Assembly: GCF_000190535.1 (NCBI RefSeq)
Contig: NC_015160.1
Coordinates: 1,054,001 to 1,118,000 of the forward strand
From: Odoribacter splanchnicus DSM 20712
GTDB taxonomy: Bacteria > Bacteroidota > Bacteroidia > Bacteroidales > Marinifilaceae
Direction: 5' to 3'
DNA: 64,000 nucleotides
Shown: positions 43,936 to 54,908 of the stretch, piece by piece
How the letters are laid out: each line of letters opens with the position of its first letter
Numbering within the stretch: the first letter of the stretch is position 1
Notes under the pieces: generated by a model
What the model saw: only the letters and a program-made list of their open reading frames with translations
Databases searched by the model: none
Told to the model about the DNA's origin: nothing
Translations under genes and position numbers: made by a program

Positions 43936-45219
43936 TTATCCCAGCATCGGTTTAACGATGCCGAACAACAGGCAGGCAATAATAAAAGTAACCAGAATAT
44001 TAAAAGTCTGTGCAGTAAGAAAAGACCACATGACATTGCGGTTTTCACGGGAGACAATATCTTTTATCTGGGTTTCCAGTCCTACACAGACAAATGCCAA
44101 ACTGAAAAAAACAGTACTGAACATTTTAGCGATTCCCGGTTCGATGAGTTTCCCTTTTTCATTTACCAGGAAAAGGTCATTTGCCTGAAAGATACTGAAT
44201 ACGAGTGAAGCTGCAACAAAGCCGATAATAAACTTCGGGAATTTTTCCCAGACAATCCCCAGAGAAGGAGAATTACTACCTTTCTCTCCCCGGGTAGAAA
44301 GGTATAAGGCTATAAAAAAAGCTACAAAACCGATTAAAACATTCTGGGCTCCTTTGATAATAACAGCATGCTGGTTCGATAATTCGCTGACGATAGCACT
44401 GGAAGCGGCAACACCACTTGTCGTATCGATGGTTCCGCCGATCCAGGCTCCGGCCACTTCCTGTATTACCTGAGGGTCGTCGAATAGGACAGGAAGAAGC
44501 AGATGGGCCAGCCAGGGCATCATATAGATCATAGGAACGACAATGATTAACACCAAAGAAACAATATAAGATAATTTTTTGTCATCGCCTCCTGCAACAC
44601 GTGCAGCTGTAATACAAGCAGAAACTCCGCAAATAGAGACCCCACTGGACAGGATCATGGCAGAACGCTGGTCAACTCCCAACCGCCGGGAGATAAAATA
44701 GGCGAAAAACCATACGATACTCACAACCAGGACAGCCTGTACAAGACCTACTGCACCGGATTTCATGACATCACTGAAAAGAATAGTCGCTCCTAAACAA
44801 ACCACCCCGATTTTAATGAAAAACTCACTTTGAATAGCAGGTTTCATCCAGGCAGGTACGCGAAAAACATTGCGAATAATCAAACCGAAGATAACAGAGA
44901 AAAAGACAGATTCGAATCCATAATAGCTTACTTGAGGCAGGGCTGCCGTAATCTGTGCCAATAAAGAGACAGAAAATACAGCGATCAGGGAAAGGAATAA
45001 ACCTTTTAAGGGTCTGCCGAGTAAAAGCCAGCCGATATAAAGTATGACTAATACAATGACGAAAAGAAATATTGCATTTCCCCAGGATTCCGTATCGGCC
45101 AGATGTTTGGGTATACGGGGAAGATAATTGGGAGTAATGATGGCAAAAGCCAGTAAAAGAATACTGACAGCCACAACCACCCAATCTTCTGTCTTAAATT
45201 GTTCAAACCATTTTTTCAT
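43936..45219 (-). CDS. YeiH/UPF0324 family membrane protein (putative sulfate exporter)
   Basis: The 427-residue protein has about eleven hydrophobic segments and the family motifs VVCLGATILFSDV, SSGVSICGVSACITAARV and GAWIGGTIDTTSGVAASSAIV. The family is annotated as putative sulfate exporter, without firm proof. It stands alone between the repeat composite and the aconitase-like gene. Confidence 0.88.
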   Translation of the reverse strand: MKKWFEQFKTEDWVVVAVSILLLAFAIITPNYLPRIPKHLADTESWGNAIFLFVIVLVILYIGWLLLGRPLKGLFLSLIAVFSVSLLAQITAALPQVSYYGFESVFFSVIFGLIIRNVFRVPAWMKPAIQSEFFIKIGVVCLGATILFSDVMKSGAVGLVQAVLVVSIVWFFAYFISRRLGVDQRSAMILSSGVSICGVSACITAARVAGGDDKKLSYIVSLVLIIVVPMIYMMPWLAHLLLPVLFDDPQVIQEVAGAWIGGTIDTTSGVAASSAIVSELSNQHAVIIKGAQNVLIGFVAFFIALYLSTRGEKGSNSPSLGIVWEKFPKFIIGFVAASLVFSIFQANDLFLVNEKGKLIEPGIAKMFSTVFFSLAFVCVGLETQIKDIVSRENRNVMWSFLTAQTFNILVTFIIACLLFGIVKPMLG

Positions 45220-45394
45220 ATATATTTTAATTAAATTTTAAAATTTTGAGATGCGAAGAAAGTTATTTTTTGCGATAATACTTTACGTCTAAATGCTTAA
45301 TTTTAAGAAAAGTCTTATAGAAGGAATAAGGTCAGACAAAGATGTCCATCTTTGGGGACGAACGAGTAGCTAAATAGTTCTATCATAAATTTGG

Positions 45395-45428
45395 GGAACG
45401 GAGGTACCTTAATAGATACCTCCGTTCC
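45395..45428 (-). terminator. Terminator overlapping the end of the aconitase-like gene
   Basis: Perfect 12-base arms GGAACGGAGGTA (45395-45406) and TACCTCCGTTCC (45417-45428). The inner arm lies inside the last codons of the gene ending at 45409. Confidence 0.7.
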
Positions 45429-47160
45429 GGATCATTTCGGTAAAAGCGGCATCGATAAAAGGTAATTTAAATTCTTCCCGATTCAGAAAAATCCGTTCAT
45501 CTTCGACATCTATTTCTATCTGGTCACCGCTCCGGTATTTCTCCACTAAGGCAGGTGCAACAATAATCCATAATCCATTATTGGCAGCCATTCTAAAAAA
45601 ACGGCGATCCACCGATTTCACGATAATCGCTTTGATACCGGCCTCCCTTAAACCGACAACCGCATGTTGTAATAGCTTCCCACAGCCGAAATTTTCTCCT
45701 CCGAGCATCAAGTCGCCCACCTGGACGTTTTTTGCAAAAGAGGCATCCAAACCTGCCAACAAATAAGGTTGTATCGCTTTAAAATTATCCGGTGCAATCC
45801 GGTAAGTACATGCTTCATCGAACAACTGTTCACAGGCGATGCTGTTCAAATCCCCATAATTCCAAACCCGGTTATGATAACGACGCTCGAACTCATTCAC
45901 AGTTACCCACACTTTAGGCATTTCCCAATAAGGATATTTTGCATCGGTCCGTTCAACTTCTACTGTCAAAACTCCGGTCAAAGCAGTCATCGCCACAGTC
46001 GCCGGGGACGCTACGTATTTCTCTACACCGATAGCCGACAGCCTTCGCATCGAATTGCTGTTTACTGTAGTAATAAAACGACGGGTATCCGCCATTATCA
46101 TATGGCTGCTACCCAAGCAAGGACCACAACTGGACCCTAATATAGAGGCTCCTGACTTCACTAACCGATCGATAATCCCCTCCTGAATGGCCTGCAAATA
46201 AATCTCCCGGGAAGCCGGGACGATAGAAAGCTGGAACCCCGAAGCAATCTTTTTCCCATCCAAAATCCGGGCAACCACTCTTAAATCTTCCAACCGCCCA
46301 CTGGCACAAGCTCCGATCAATCCCTGCTGAATTTCCAGCCTACCCCATTCTCCAGGTGCTTTTATCTCGTTTATTTCTCCGACTTCCATCACCAACGGGA
46401 TCACCTGCGCCAAATCGACCTCGAATTCCTTGTAATACATAGCATCCCGATCCGCCCAAACACCCTGTACGGCATAATCACCGAAATAATCCGCCAACTT
46501 ATCGTCGGGCGGGAAAGCTGCGCTCTTCAACCCCATCTCAGCAGTAACATTAGCCAGGGTCATCCGGTCGGCGATAGACAAGGCAGGCACCCCCTCTCCA
46601 TGAAACTCCAACGATTTATAGGCGACATTTTCTTCCCGGAGCATCCCCATTATCCACAAAGCCAAATCCTTGGCATATACTCCCTCCGGCAAACGATTTT
46701 TCAAACTAATCTTAATCGTTTCAGGTACCCTGAACCACATTTCGCCTTCTTTCCAAAGTACCGCCGTTTCCGTCTTATTCAACCCCACAGCCATACAATT
46801 GAAAGCGCCTGCCGTACAGGTATGGCTGTCGTTTCCTACAATCAATCCTCCCGGTTTCAGCTGCCCGGCCAATATTTCATGACAGATCCCTTTGTCACAA
46901 TCGAAGAAATGCTCTACTTTCTGTTCGTCCATAAAACGATGGATCGAATTATAATCCCGGATCAATTCATCGGTTGTCCCGGTCATTTTACGATCCAGTA
47001 CAACCAGCAACTTTCCGGCATCTTTCAGCTTTTCCCCACCCATTTCTTCAAAAATTTTCCGGATACGGGCAGAATTATCATGACTCATCACGATATCCGG
47101 CCGCCGTATAACTATACTTCCGGCAGGCGCATTAAGTATTTTTTCGACAAAGGTTCTCAT
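45409..47160 (-). CDS. Aconitase / isopropylmalate dehydratase-like protein, large and small domains fused
   Basis: The 583-residue protein joins a LeuC-type large part (SHDNSARIRKIFEEMGG, VGNDSHTCTAGAFNCMAVGL, cluster cysteines in GNDSHTC, SSCGPCLGSS) to a LeuD-type swivel domain (LLAGLDASFAKNVQVGDLMLGGENFGCG). The catalytic loop of aconitases, normally GSSREHA, reads GKLLQHA here (residues about 494-500), so the Ser and Arg that act in catalysis and substrate binding are absent. A hydro-lyase of unknown substrate or an altered function is likely; LeuCD activity should not be assumed. It follows the deformylase gene by 70 bases. Confidence 0.75.
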   Translation of the reverse strand: MRTFVEKILNAPAGSIVIRRPDIVMSHDNSARIRKIFEEMGGEKLKDAGKLLVVLDRKMTGTTDELIRDYNSIHRFMDEQKVEHFFDCDKGICHEILAGQLKPGGLIVGNDSHTCTAGAFNCMAVGLNKTETAVLWKEGEMWFRVPETIKISLKNRLPEGVYAKDLALWIMGMLREENVAYKSLEFHGEGVPALSIADRMTLANVTAEMGLKSAAFPPDDKLADYFGDYAVQGVWADRDAMYYKEFEVDLAQVIPLVMEVGEINEIKAPGEWGRLEIQQGLIGACASGRLEDLRVVARILDGKKIASGFQLSIVPASREIYLQAIQEGIIDRLVKSGASILGSSCGPCLGSSHMIMADTRRFITTVNSNSMRRLSAIGVEKYVASPATVAMTALTGVLTVEVERTDAKYPYWEMPKVWVTVNEFERRYHNRVWNYGDLNSIACEQLFDEACTYRIAPDNFKAIQPYLLAGLDASFAKNVQVGDLMLGGENFGCGKLLQHAVVGLREAGIKAIIVKSVDRRFFRMAANNGLWIIVAPALVEKYRSGDQIEIDVEDERIFLNREEFKLPFIDAAFTEMIRNGGIY

Positions 47161-47230
47161 AGCTTATTCAATTCAGTTTATAAAACTAGCCATTAAACTT
47201 TATAAACTAAAATTCATTGTCCTGATAAAT

Positions 47231-47893
47231 TTATTCTTTTATCATTTTATCTGTAAAAAGGATGCCGTTCAAATGATCGATTTCATGCTGAAAGATCACA
47301 GCCGTAAATCCCCGGATAGTATCGCATACCGGTTCCCACGTATTCCGATACTCCACCTTCACCTCGAATTTAAAAGTTGAATCCGTTTTTTCACGACTCA
47401 ACATCCGTTTAATCGAGGTCAGTTCAGGGATATAACGAACCACGATTTCATTCGAACGCCATACCTCGCCAACGACATCCGGAACAGACAGACACCCCTC
47501 TTTTCCCAAAGACTGCTCTTCAGAAGCCGACACAATACCCGGGTTGATGTAAAACTCAAAAGGAGCTCCCGGTTTATCGTACCGCTGTACGGCGATCAAT
47601 CGCCGGCTTATTCCCACCTGGGGAGCAGCAATACCGACACCCGGGTCCGCCGAATCGTTTACTGTCGCCAGCATCCGTTGCTTCAATACCTGAAAAAGTT
47701 CCGTCCGGATCTCCCCGGGAGTCAATTCTATGGCCTGCTGACGTAAAAATAAAGAATCTTCCCGGTTATCGGTCTTCCATACCCGCATTATCCCCCCGCC
47801 TTCCTTTATCACCTTCACCTCCTGAGGGGTAAAGCTCGTACTGCATCCCCCCCAAACAAACAACCCGACGATTCCTAACCAATATTTCAGCAT
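47231..47893 (-). CDS. Peptide-deformylase-like protein with a lipoprotein signal
   Basis: All deformylase motifs are present: GVGIAAPQVG, EGCLSVP with Cys134 and QHEIDH with His203 and His207 as metal ligands and Glu204 as base. The N-terminus (MLKYWLGIVGLFVWGGCSTS) looks like a lipoprotein signal with Cys17, which would place the enzyme outside the cytoplasm, where formylated nascent chains are not made. The 220 residues exceed the usual 180 because of this leader and an insertion after EGCLSVP. It starts 13 bases after the lipoprotein gene at 47907. Either it deformylates secreted peptides, or the leader is an unusual membrane anchor. Confidence 0.8.
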   Translation of the reverse strand: MLKYWLGIVGLFVWGGCSTSFTPQEVKVIKEGGGIMRVWKTDNREDSLFLRQQAIELTPGEIRTELFQVLKQRMLATVNDSADPGVGIAAPQVGISRRLIAVQRYDKPGAPFEFYINPGIVSASEEQSLGKEGCLSVPDVVGEVWRSNEIVVRYIPELTSIKRMLSREKTDSTFKFEVKVEYRNTWEPVCDTIRGFTAVIFQHEIDHLNGILFTDKMIKE

Positions 47894-47906
47894 GTTAGCG
47901 ATTATT

Positions 47907-49424
47907 TCAGTTTATATCCAATTCTACCGTATAAGTTTGACCCGGTTTGAAATCTGCATTGTAAATCAACAGAAAATTCTCATCTACAGCAGCTTTCCAA
48001 TCCTGACCGGCAGACAGACGCGGATTATTCAGACGCTGAGGAAAGAAATAACTGAATGGCAGATCGAGTACATGTTCTTGTTTGAACCGGTCTCCTTTCA
48101 TTCTCTCCAAACTGAAATTTTCCTTGGTTTGTATCGTCACAGTACACTTGTTCCCCTGTACAGAAGTATTCACTGTATAATCGTTCTCTTCGGCTATTTC
48201 CTGTAACCGCACATTCCATTTAGGATCTCCGTAATAAGCCAAAACATCCCGGTCATGCACAAAACCGATCTGATCATGTGTAGGTTCTACTCCGATCGTC
48301 TCCTGAATTAAACGGGGAGCTTCCTGGAATTCCTCTTCCGTATAAGGATAGGCCAAAGTAACTAATTTAGGATCCCATTCATTCAGTTGATACATTAAAT
48401 CCTGCTGATTCATATATATAGCCTCTGCCAGGGAATAACGTCCCGGATTGGTCAGCCAATACTTCAATCCTCCCCAACCGTTACGACCATGCCAGGTAGT
48501 CACGACATATCCGATCATCGTCGCCGCATTACCACTGTTCATCCAGGCGATCGCCATACTCTCTTTGGTATTATTGACATTACCGATCAGGCAATTCCCA
48601 ACGGCAAAATATACTTTTCTTTTTCCGCTTTCCTTCATATTTTGCGGATCATTCGGAAAATCCATATACAACTGTCCGTCTTTCGCTTTGATATTTCCCA
48701 AAGAAAAAGGCATCTCCAGATTTCGCTCGGTAGCATGTGCAGCTGTCACGACCAAATCAGGATTATAAGTAGCATATAAATTATAGAAAGTCTGCATTTC
48801 ATCCACCGGATTTACCCTCGGCATCATTACCGTATCGAACCCGCCTTTCCGGTTACGACTTAACATCTTCGTCGGTACCTGAGGTAACTGATAGGTCACT
48901 ACCGTATCCTGTGCAGATTTTTTTTCTCCCCACATTCCCTGCGTATGATCGTCCACCCAACCATACCGATCGAACCATTTGGCCGAATGTAACTCCCAAA
49001 TCGAAGCGACAGCATCCTTGATAATCAAAGGTTCCGTTGAATTATTTACCATTTTCATCGCCCCGGCAGCATCATATCCGGTGATAATTCCCCATAAAAA
49101 ATCAGCGTAGATATCGTTATCTACTTTCCGGCTCAACCGATGCATTTCCATTACATAATCCCTCCCCAGAGTCTCCGGTTTTTCTACAATAGCCACATAT
49201 CTGGGATGTATCTGTTGTAATTGGGGCAATAATTCCGCCGGATCTTCCCGATAGGACAACAAAGCCGCCCGATGCTTATTCTGTAAGGCCTCCGCCACTT
49301 TCATCCAAGCCGTATCCTCAGCAACACCCTTACCGGCAATAACTACATATTCATTCTCTTTCGGAGCACACTGCCACATCAGCACACTCAACAAACACCC
49401 AAAAAAATAAGTTCTCACTTTCAT
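47907..49424 (-). CDS. Lipoprotein of unknown function, possibly with a caspase-fold peptidase domain
   Basis: The 505-residue protein has a lipoprotein signal (FFGCLLSVLMWQCAPKE). Not recognised as a named family. The N-terminal third (YVVIAGKGVAEDTAWMKVAEALQNKH, RYVAIVEKP) and the middle (DLVVTAAHATERNLEMPF, then VYFAVGNCLIGNV) resemble the alpha/beta layout of clan CD peptidases such as gingipains, with a possible His/Cys pair; this is tentative. The C-terminus is beta-rich. It shares an operon with the deformylase, led by a TATATTTG element at 49468-49461. Confidence 0.6.
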   Translation of the reverse strand: MKVRTYFFGCLLSVLMWQCAPKENEYVVIAGKGVAEDTAWMKVAEALQNKHRAALLSYREDPAELLPQLQQIHPRYVAIVEKPETLGRDYVMEMHRLSRKVDNDIYADFLWGIITGYDAAGAMKMVNNSTEPLIIKDAVASIWELHSAKWFDRYGWVDDHTQGMWGEKKSAQDTVVTYQLPQVPTKMLSRNRKGGFDTVMMPRVNPVDEMQTFYNLYATYNPDLVVTAAHATERNLEMPFSLGNIKAKDGQLYMDFPNDPQNMKESGKRKVYFAVGNCLIGNVNNTKESMAIAWMNSGNAATMIGYVVTTWHGRNGWGGLKYWLTNPGRYSLAEAIYMNQQDLMYQLNEWDPKLVTLAYPYTEEEFQEAPRLIQETIGVEPTHDQIGFVHDRDVLAYYGDPKWNVRLQEIAEENDYTVNTSVQGNKCTVTIQTKENFSLERMKGDRFKQEHVLDLPFSYFFPQRLNNPRLSAGQDWKAAVDENFLLIYNADFKPGQTYTVELDIN

Positions 49425-49460
49425 ATTAATACTTTATTTGCACGAATAGTTTTATTTTTT

Positions 49461-49468
49461 CAAATATA
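49461..49468 (-). promoter_or_regulatory. Putative -7 element of the lipoprotein/deformylase operon
   Basis: TATATTTG on the minus strand matches TAnnTTTG, 37 bases before the ATG at 49424. Confidence 0.5.
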
Positions 49469-49517
49469 CAACATTATTAGAATATCCACGAAAAAATAAA
49501 CCAATTTCCTTCCTCCT

Positions 49518-49566
49518 CCTTATAACTCTTATAACTCTACAACTCTTGTAACTCTATAACTCTTAT
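49518..49566. repeat. Short octamer-type repeat array
   Basis: Units such as AACTCTTAT, AACTCTAC, AACTCTTGT and AACTCTAT with 8- to 9-base spacing. It is the same sequence family as the arrays at 34169-36880 but more degenerate. Confidence 0.65.
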
Positions 49567-49567
49567 A

Positions 49568-49601
49568 AAAAAAGGGCTACAGGAGATCCCATAACCCTTT
49601 T
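49568..49601 (-). terminator. Terminator of the ABC-F gene
   Basis: AAAAGGG and CCCTTTT arms around a short interrupted stem, with A/T tails on both sides, just after the stop at 49626. Confidence 0.6.
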
Positions 49602-49625
49602 ATTTTATAAGATTACCTAAAAACG

Positions 49626-51251
<1,626 letters not shown>

Positions 51252-51299
51252 TTATTTTTACTGATAATCAATGTTTTCCCCATCCCCACCAAACGTCCG

Positions 51300-51331
51300 C
51301 AAAGATAGATTTTTATTTCTTTGTTTACAAA
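51300..51331 (-). promoter_or_regulatory. Consensus promoter of the ABC-F gene
   Basis: On the minus strand TTTG (51331-51328), 20 bases, TATCTTTG (51307-51300): both parts of the Bacteroidetes promoter with proper spacing. Confidence 0.7.
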
Positions 51332-51347
51332 CGGAACCAGAGTTTAA

Positions 51348-51860
51348 TCAGACCTCCCCGATTAAATTCAAACGCTCCAACACTTCATTTTTATGGGATT
51401 TACTGATCGGTATCCGGCAATTGCCGATAAACAACATATTACCGATAAACGAATCCACGCTATTTATATTGACGATATAAGAACGATGTACCCGAACAAA
51501 ATCCTGAACCGGTAAATAGGAAGTAATCTCCGTGAGATTGAACGACAACAACAATTCCCGGGCATTATCCATAAACAGCTTGCAATAGCTTCCCTCCGCC
51601 TTGATCCAACGGATGAATTTAAAATCGATACGCCGGAAATAAGCCCCTTCTTTTACAAAAAAAAAATCAGCTTTTCTCCCTCTCCAAACAGACTGTCCGG
51701 AATGTCTCCAATGAAAAGGTTGTGCAAAAGTAATCTCACAATCCATTTTCCGTATCAACCGATACACTTCCTCTTCCGTATCACATTCCAGACAGACTAC
51801 ATTACTCTCCGGACATTGCATGATTGTGATCACCAATACATGCCCTTCTGTTTTAATCAT
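51348..51860 (-). CDS. LytTR-type DNA-binding protein, 5' end disturbed by an IS
   Basis: The C-terminal 100 residues form a LytTR domain (FFVKEGAYFRRIDFKFIRWIKAEGSYCKLFM, EITSYLPVQDFVRVHRSYIVNI, IPISKSHKNEVLERL). The N-terminal 70 residues are not recognised and lack a receiver domain. The ATG at 51860 lies directly at the IS1595 edge. Removing the IS and one copy of its duplication restores an in-frame upstream start (reading MEKYFMIKTEG), so the insertion hit the first codons and cut off the promoter. Expression now depends on read-through from the IS. Confidence 0.75.
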   Translation of the reverse strand: MIKTEGHVLVITIMQCPESNVVCLECDTEEEVYRLIRKMDCEITFAQPFHWRHSGQSVWRGRKADFFFVKEGAYFRRIDFKFIRWIKAEGSYCKLFMDNARELLLSFNLTEITSYLPVQDFVRVHRSYIVNINSVDSFIGNMLFIGNCRIPISKSHKNEVLERLNLIGEV

Positions 51861-51867
51861 AAAATAT

Positions 51868-52966
51868 AATGATTATCCGCATGATGTCCGTCTATAAATT
51901 TTCGACCTAAAGTCGGTGTTATAGTTGATAGCTGTGAAAGCGAGTCTATCAAATAGTTTTTCATCGAGATAGCGTCTGTTGAATTTATAGCAGAACTCAT
52001 TCAGATAGTATTGTAAGTATTCGTTTTTAAGCTTATGATGAACGTCCAACAGAAGCCTTTTGGCATTGCTTATTGCAATATGCACCCAGGGCAGGAAGAC
52101 TTTAACCGCTTCTTTGCCGGAAGTGACCGCCTTATGGCTCTTGACGAGTTTATCAAACTTGATATATGATGTGGAATCGTCTGTAGTCAGTTCTACTGAC
52201 GGCTCCAGTTGCTCTTTGACAACCTTGGTAATTGTCTTCGACCCCAAATCTGATATGACCTGCATTTTGAGGTGTCCGACTGCTTTATTGGGTCTTCCTC
52301 TCTTGGGAGTTTTCGTAGAATAGGAGCTTTCAACCATGACCAGAATCCTGGCTTTCCTTTGACTGCCACGACCTCTTTTCAACGGTTTGTCCTTTTCTTC
52401 TTCTTGAAGCTCCACAGTGAAGAAACCTTCGTCCAGTTCTACAGAACCGGTCAGGCGGTAGCGTTCATCACGCTTTCCCATGACATCCCGAAGCTTGCAG
52501 ACCATCTCCCAGATGGGTTGATAACGTTTGTGACCTAACTGGCGACGGATTTCCTCTGTTGAAAAGGATTTCTTAGTGCTTGTTAGCAGGAACATGGCTG
52601 CTATCCAGTAACGGAAAGGCAGCTTGCTATGTTCCATAACAGTTCCGGAGCGTAATGATTGCCTATGATGGCAGTGCTTGCACTCAAAAACAAGTTTATT
52701 GGCATCCCAGCGATGTTCCGTACAGCCACAATGTTTGCAGACAATACCTGATTGTTCCCTCTGTTCCTTCAGATAAGCAATGCAAGATGCTTCATCGGGG
52801 AACCGTTGCATGAAATTTAGTATGTTCATAATGATATTTCGGATTAAAACAACATTATGAATATACTGAATTTCAGCAAAATACGCAAATATTTTTGTAT
52901 AAATATTTATCATTAAAACATTCGTATGATGTTAAATAAATTAACGGACATTATACGGATAATCAT
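51868..52966. mobile_element. IS1595-family insertion sequence
   Basis: About 24-base terminal inverted repeats (left from 51868, right to 52966; core ACGGACATNATNCGGATAAT) enclose the transposase. The 8-base sequence TAAAATAT flanks both sides (51860-51867 and 52967-52974) as target duplication. Size 1099 bases. Confidence 0.85.
51873..52829 (-). CDS. IS1595-family transposase (ISXO2-like)
   Basis: The protein starts MNILNFMQRFPDEASCIAYL at 52829; the frame extends upstream to 52913 but that part overlaps the IS end and has no family similarity. A zinc ribbon (CKHCGCTEHRW, FECKHCHHRQ) is followed by the ISXO2-type catalytic core with Asp in VELDEGFF, a second in TTDDSTSY, and the Asn/Glu region HHKLKNEYLQYYLNEFCYKFNRR. 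Full length and intact, so it may be active. Confidence 0.9.
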   Translation of the reverse strand: MNILNFMQRFPDEASCIAYLKEQREQSGIVCKHCGCTEHRWDANKLVFECKHCHHRQSLRSGTVMEHSKLPFRYWIAAMFLLTSTKKSFSTEEIRRQLGHKRYQPIWEMVCKLRDVMGKRDERYRLTGSVELDEGFFTVELQEEEKDKPLKRGRGSQRKARILVMVESSYSTKTPKRGRPNKAVGHLKMQVISDLGSKTITKVVKEQLEPSVELTTDDSTSYIKFDKLVKSHKAVTSGKEAVKVFLPWVHIAISNAKRLLLDVHHKLKNEYLQYYLNEFCYKFNRRYLDEKLFDRLAFTAINYNTDFRSKIYRRTSCG

Positions 52967-53094
52967 TAAAATATTTTTCCATCCACATATAATATTAATA
53001 ACATACAGAAGGAAAAATAAATTCAAACCATAAGATACAAAAATAAATTTCACAAACACAAAACATATGTTTGCCAATGCGATAAAATAGTTTA

Positions 53095-54828
53095 TCATTC
53101 CGAACGGTAAAAATCACATTCTGCCGTAGCATCTCCAACCAACAAATAAGCATAAATCGTATGTTTTACCAAATCGTTTTCGGGATTATTCATATACAAT
53201 TTTTGAATACCGTAATTGAATATTTCGCCGGCACGTTTCAGTTTTTTCAGAGCGATTCCTTCCCAAAGCCATTTATCGAATTCATGATTGACAACGGTAT
53301 AAGAAGGTACGGCAGCTCCCAGGAAAGAGACAGCTTTGCCTTGCCGGATCCATTCACAACCAAAACAATGCTCTTTTTCCAGGGCATTATTCGAACATGC
53401 GATACTTAATACCTGAGGTATTTTATCTACATTCTTCAATTGCACCAGATCGTCAGAAGTCAGCCCATTCCCTGCCTGCCAGCCCGTCGGAAGTCCGTGT
53501 CCCCGATAATTGATAAATCCGACTCCCTGATTGATCGTTTCGATAATTTCTTCTTTTGTCGCCTGACCGTCATAACACTTATAAATTTGGAAATCGGAAG
53601 CGATAATACCGGCTACTTCTTCTGTACATTCGTTATAATCTTCCCGGTTATAGGAAGACAGCAGTACAGATTTTCCCCACTCCTTACGCGTTTGAGCATA
53701 ACGAATAAAATAATCACACATGTTCTTCATTTCTTCCGGCTCCGATGCAGGAAAACGGGATACGACGACATCGGGCGACAAATCGCCCTTTAAGTCGGCA
53801 TAGAAATGATCGGACGAAATTCTGGCCCCCAAAAAGTATTCCCAATGTGTCGGTATATCCGTAATATTTCCACCTAACAGAATATAGCGGGGAGAAATAC
53901 GCCAATTTTCAGCAGCATAACACAAAAACTCCCGGATCTGCTCATCCATCCCCGATTGTCCGCCGAATTCCGATATGATCTGCCCGGTATCGGCCAAAGC
54001 TACTTTGAAATCCCGGCTTTTAAATTCGAGGAAATCATCGAACGCCGGTCTCAAGTCCGGTTTAGTCACGATCAGCAATTCGGCACAATTAGCGGGATTC
54101 TTTAACGTTCGTATATCTTCCCTACCTCCTCTGCCCCCTCCCTTGGTAGTCACCCCATCCATCTCCGGCATCCCCAAAATATCCACCGCAGGGCCTCCGC
54201 ACCGATGATGCCGCGGCTTCCCGATAGTGTCCGTCTCTTCCGATAGTTCATACGTTATTTTCAAAATCATCGTTTCCACCACCTGAAGTTGCCGTTGTAC
54301 CGGATAATAACGAACAGGATTCACTAATATATGTACAACCTTTACTCCCCCGATACGACGAACGGCTGAGAATACAGCCACTTCTGCCGGAAACAAAGAC
54401 CCGGAATCATAAATTGTACTGTCTTTGCGGTATAGTAATTCTTCCCCTTCTAAAGCAGGCAATGGATTCGGAGCTATCGGATATTCCACTTCTATTGTTT
54501 TTTCGTGACATTCCCCGACTTGCAAATTCAGAAACTTTGCATTCTCAGGTATGTTCACATAAATACCTTCCTGAGGCAGGTTAGGAGCCCCCACAGTTTG
54601 TAAATGCCCTCCTCCTTCTATCTCTATTTTACAATATTTTTCTCCCTGACAAACCAGGGTTTCTTCCCAATAGCCATGAAATTCATAAGCAATTTGAAGG
54701 GTTTTTATAGCTTCGGTATCCAAACAACTACGGGTACGAACAGATCGATTTTCTACCAATGTTTTACCTGAACGGGTCGATTGGCCCTTCTTCCCCATCC
54801 GGAGACGGCGTTTTCCTGATGTTTCCAT
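53095..54828 (-). CDS. C25 (gingipain-type) cysteine protease without signal peptide
   Basis: The C-terminal half has the gingipain catalytic core: the His in FINYRGHGLPTGW and the Cys in VLSIACSNNAL (His451 and Cys485 counted from the frame start at 54849), with the preceding ILLGGNITDIPTHWEY typical of the family. Secreted gingipains have a signal peptide and a type IX secretion domain; both are missing, and the N-terminus is strongly basic (METSGKRRLRMGKKGQ). The product should be cytosolic. It begins about 80 bases after the lipase stop on the same strand. Its substrate is unknown. Confidence 0.8.
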   Translation of the reverse strand: METSGKRRLRMGKKGQSTRSGKTLVENRSVRTRSCLDTEAIKTLQIAYEFHGYWEETLVCQGEKYCKIEIEGGGHLQTVGAPNLPQEGIYVNIPENAKFLNLQVGECHEKTIEVEYPIAPNPLPALEGEELLYRKDSTIYDSGSLFPAEVAVFSAVRRIGGVKVVHILVNPVRYYPVQRQLQVVETMILKITYELSEETDTIGKPRHHRCGGPAVDILGMPEMDGVTTKGGGRGGREDIRTLKNPANCAELLIVTKPDLRPAFDDFLEFKSRDFKVALADTGQIISEFGGQSGMDEQIREFLCYAAENWRISPRYILLGGNITDIPTHWEYFLGARISSDHFYADLKGDLSPDVVVSRFPASEPEEMKNMCDYFIRYAQTRKEWGKSVLLSSYNREDYNECTEEVAGIIASDFQIYKCYDGQATKEEIIETINQGVGFINYRGHGLPTGWQAGNGLTSDDLVQLKNVDKIPQVLSIACSNNALEKEHCFGCEWIRQGKAVSFLGAAVPSYTVVNHEFDKWLWEGIALKKLKRAGEIFNYGIQKLYMNNPENDLVKHTIYAYLLVGDATAECDFYRSE

Positions 54829-54908
54829 ATGATTGTATTTAATTTTCAATTGAATAAGGAAGTATCCGACAAGTCCTTATCAAGATACCTCCCCCCAGGT
54901 AATCGGTC

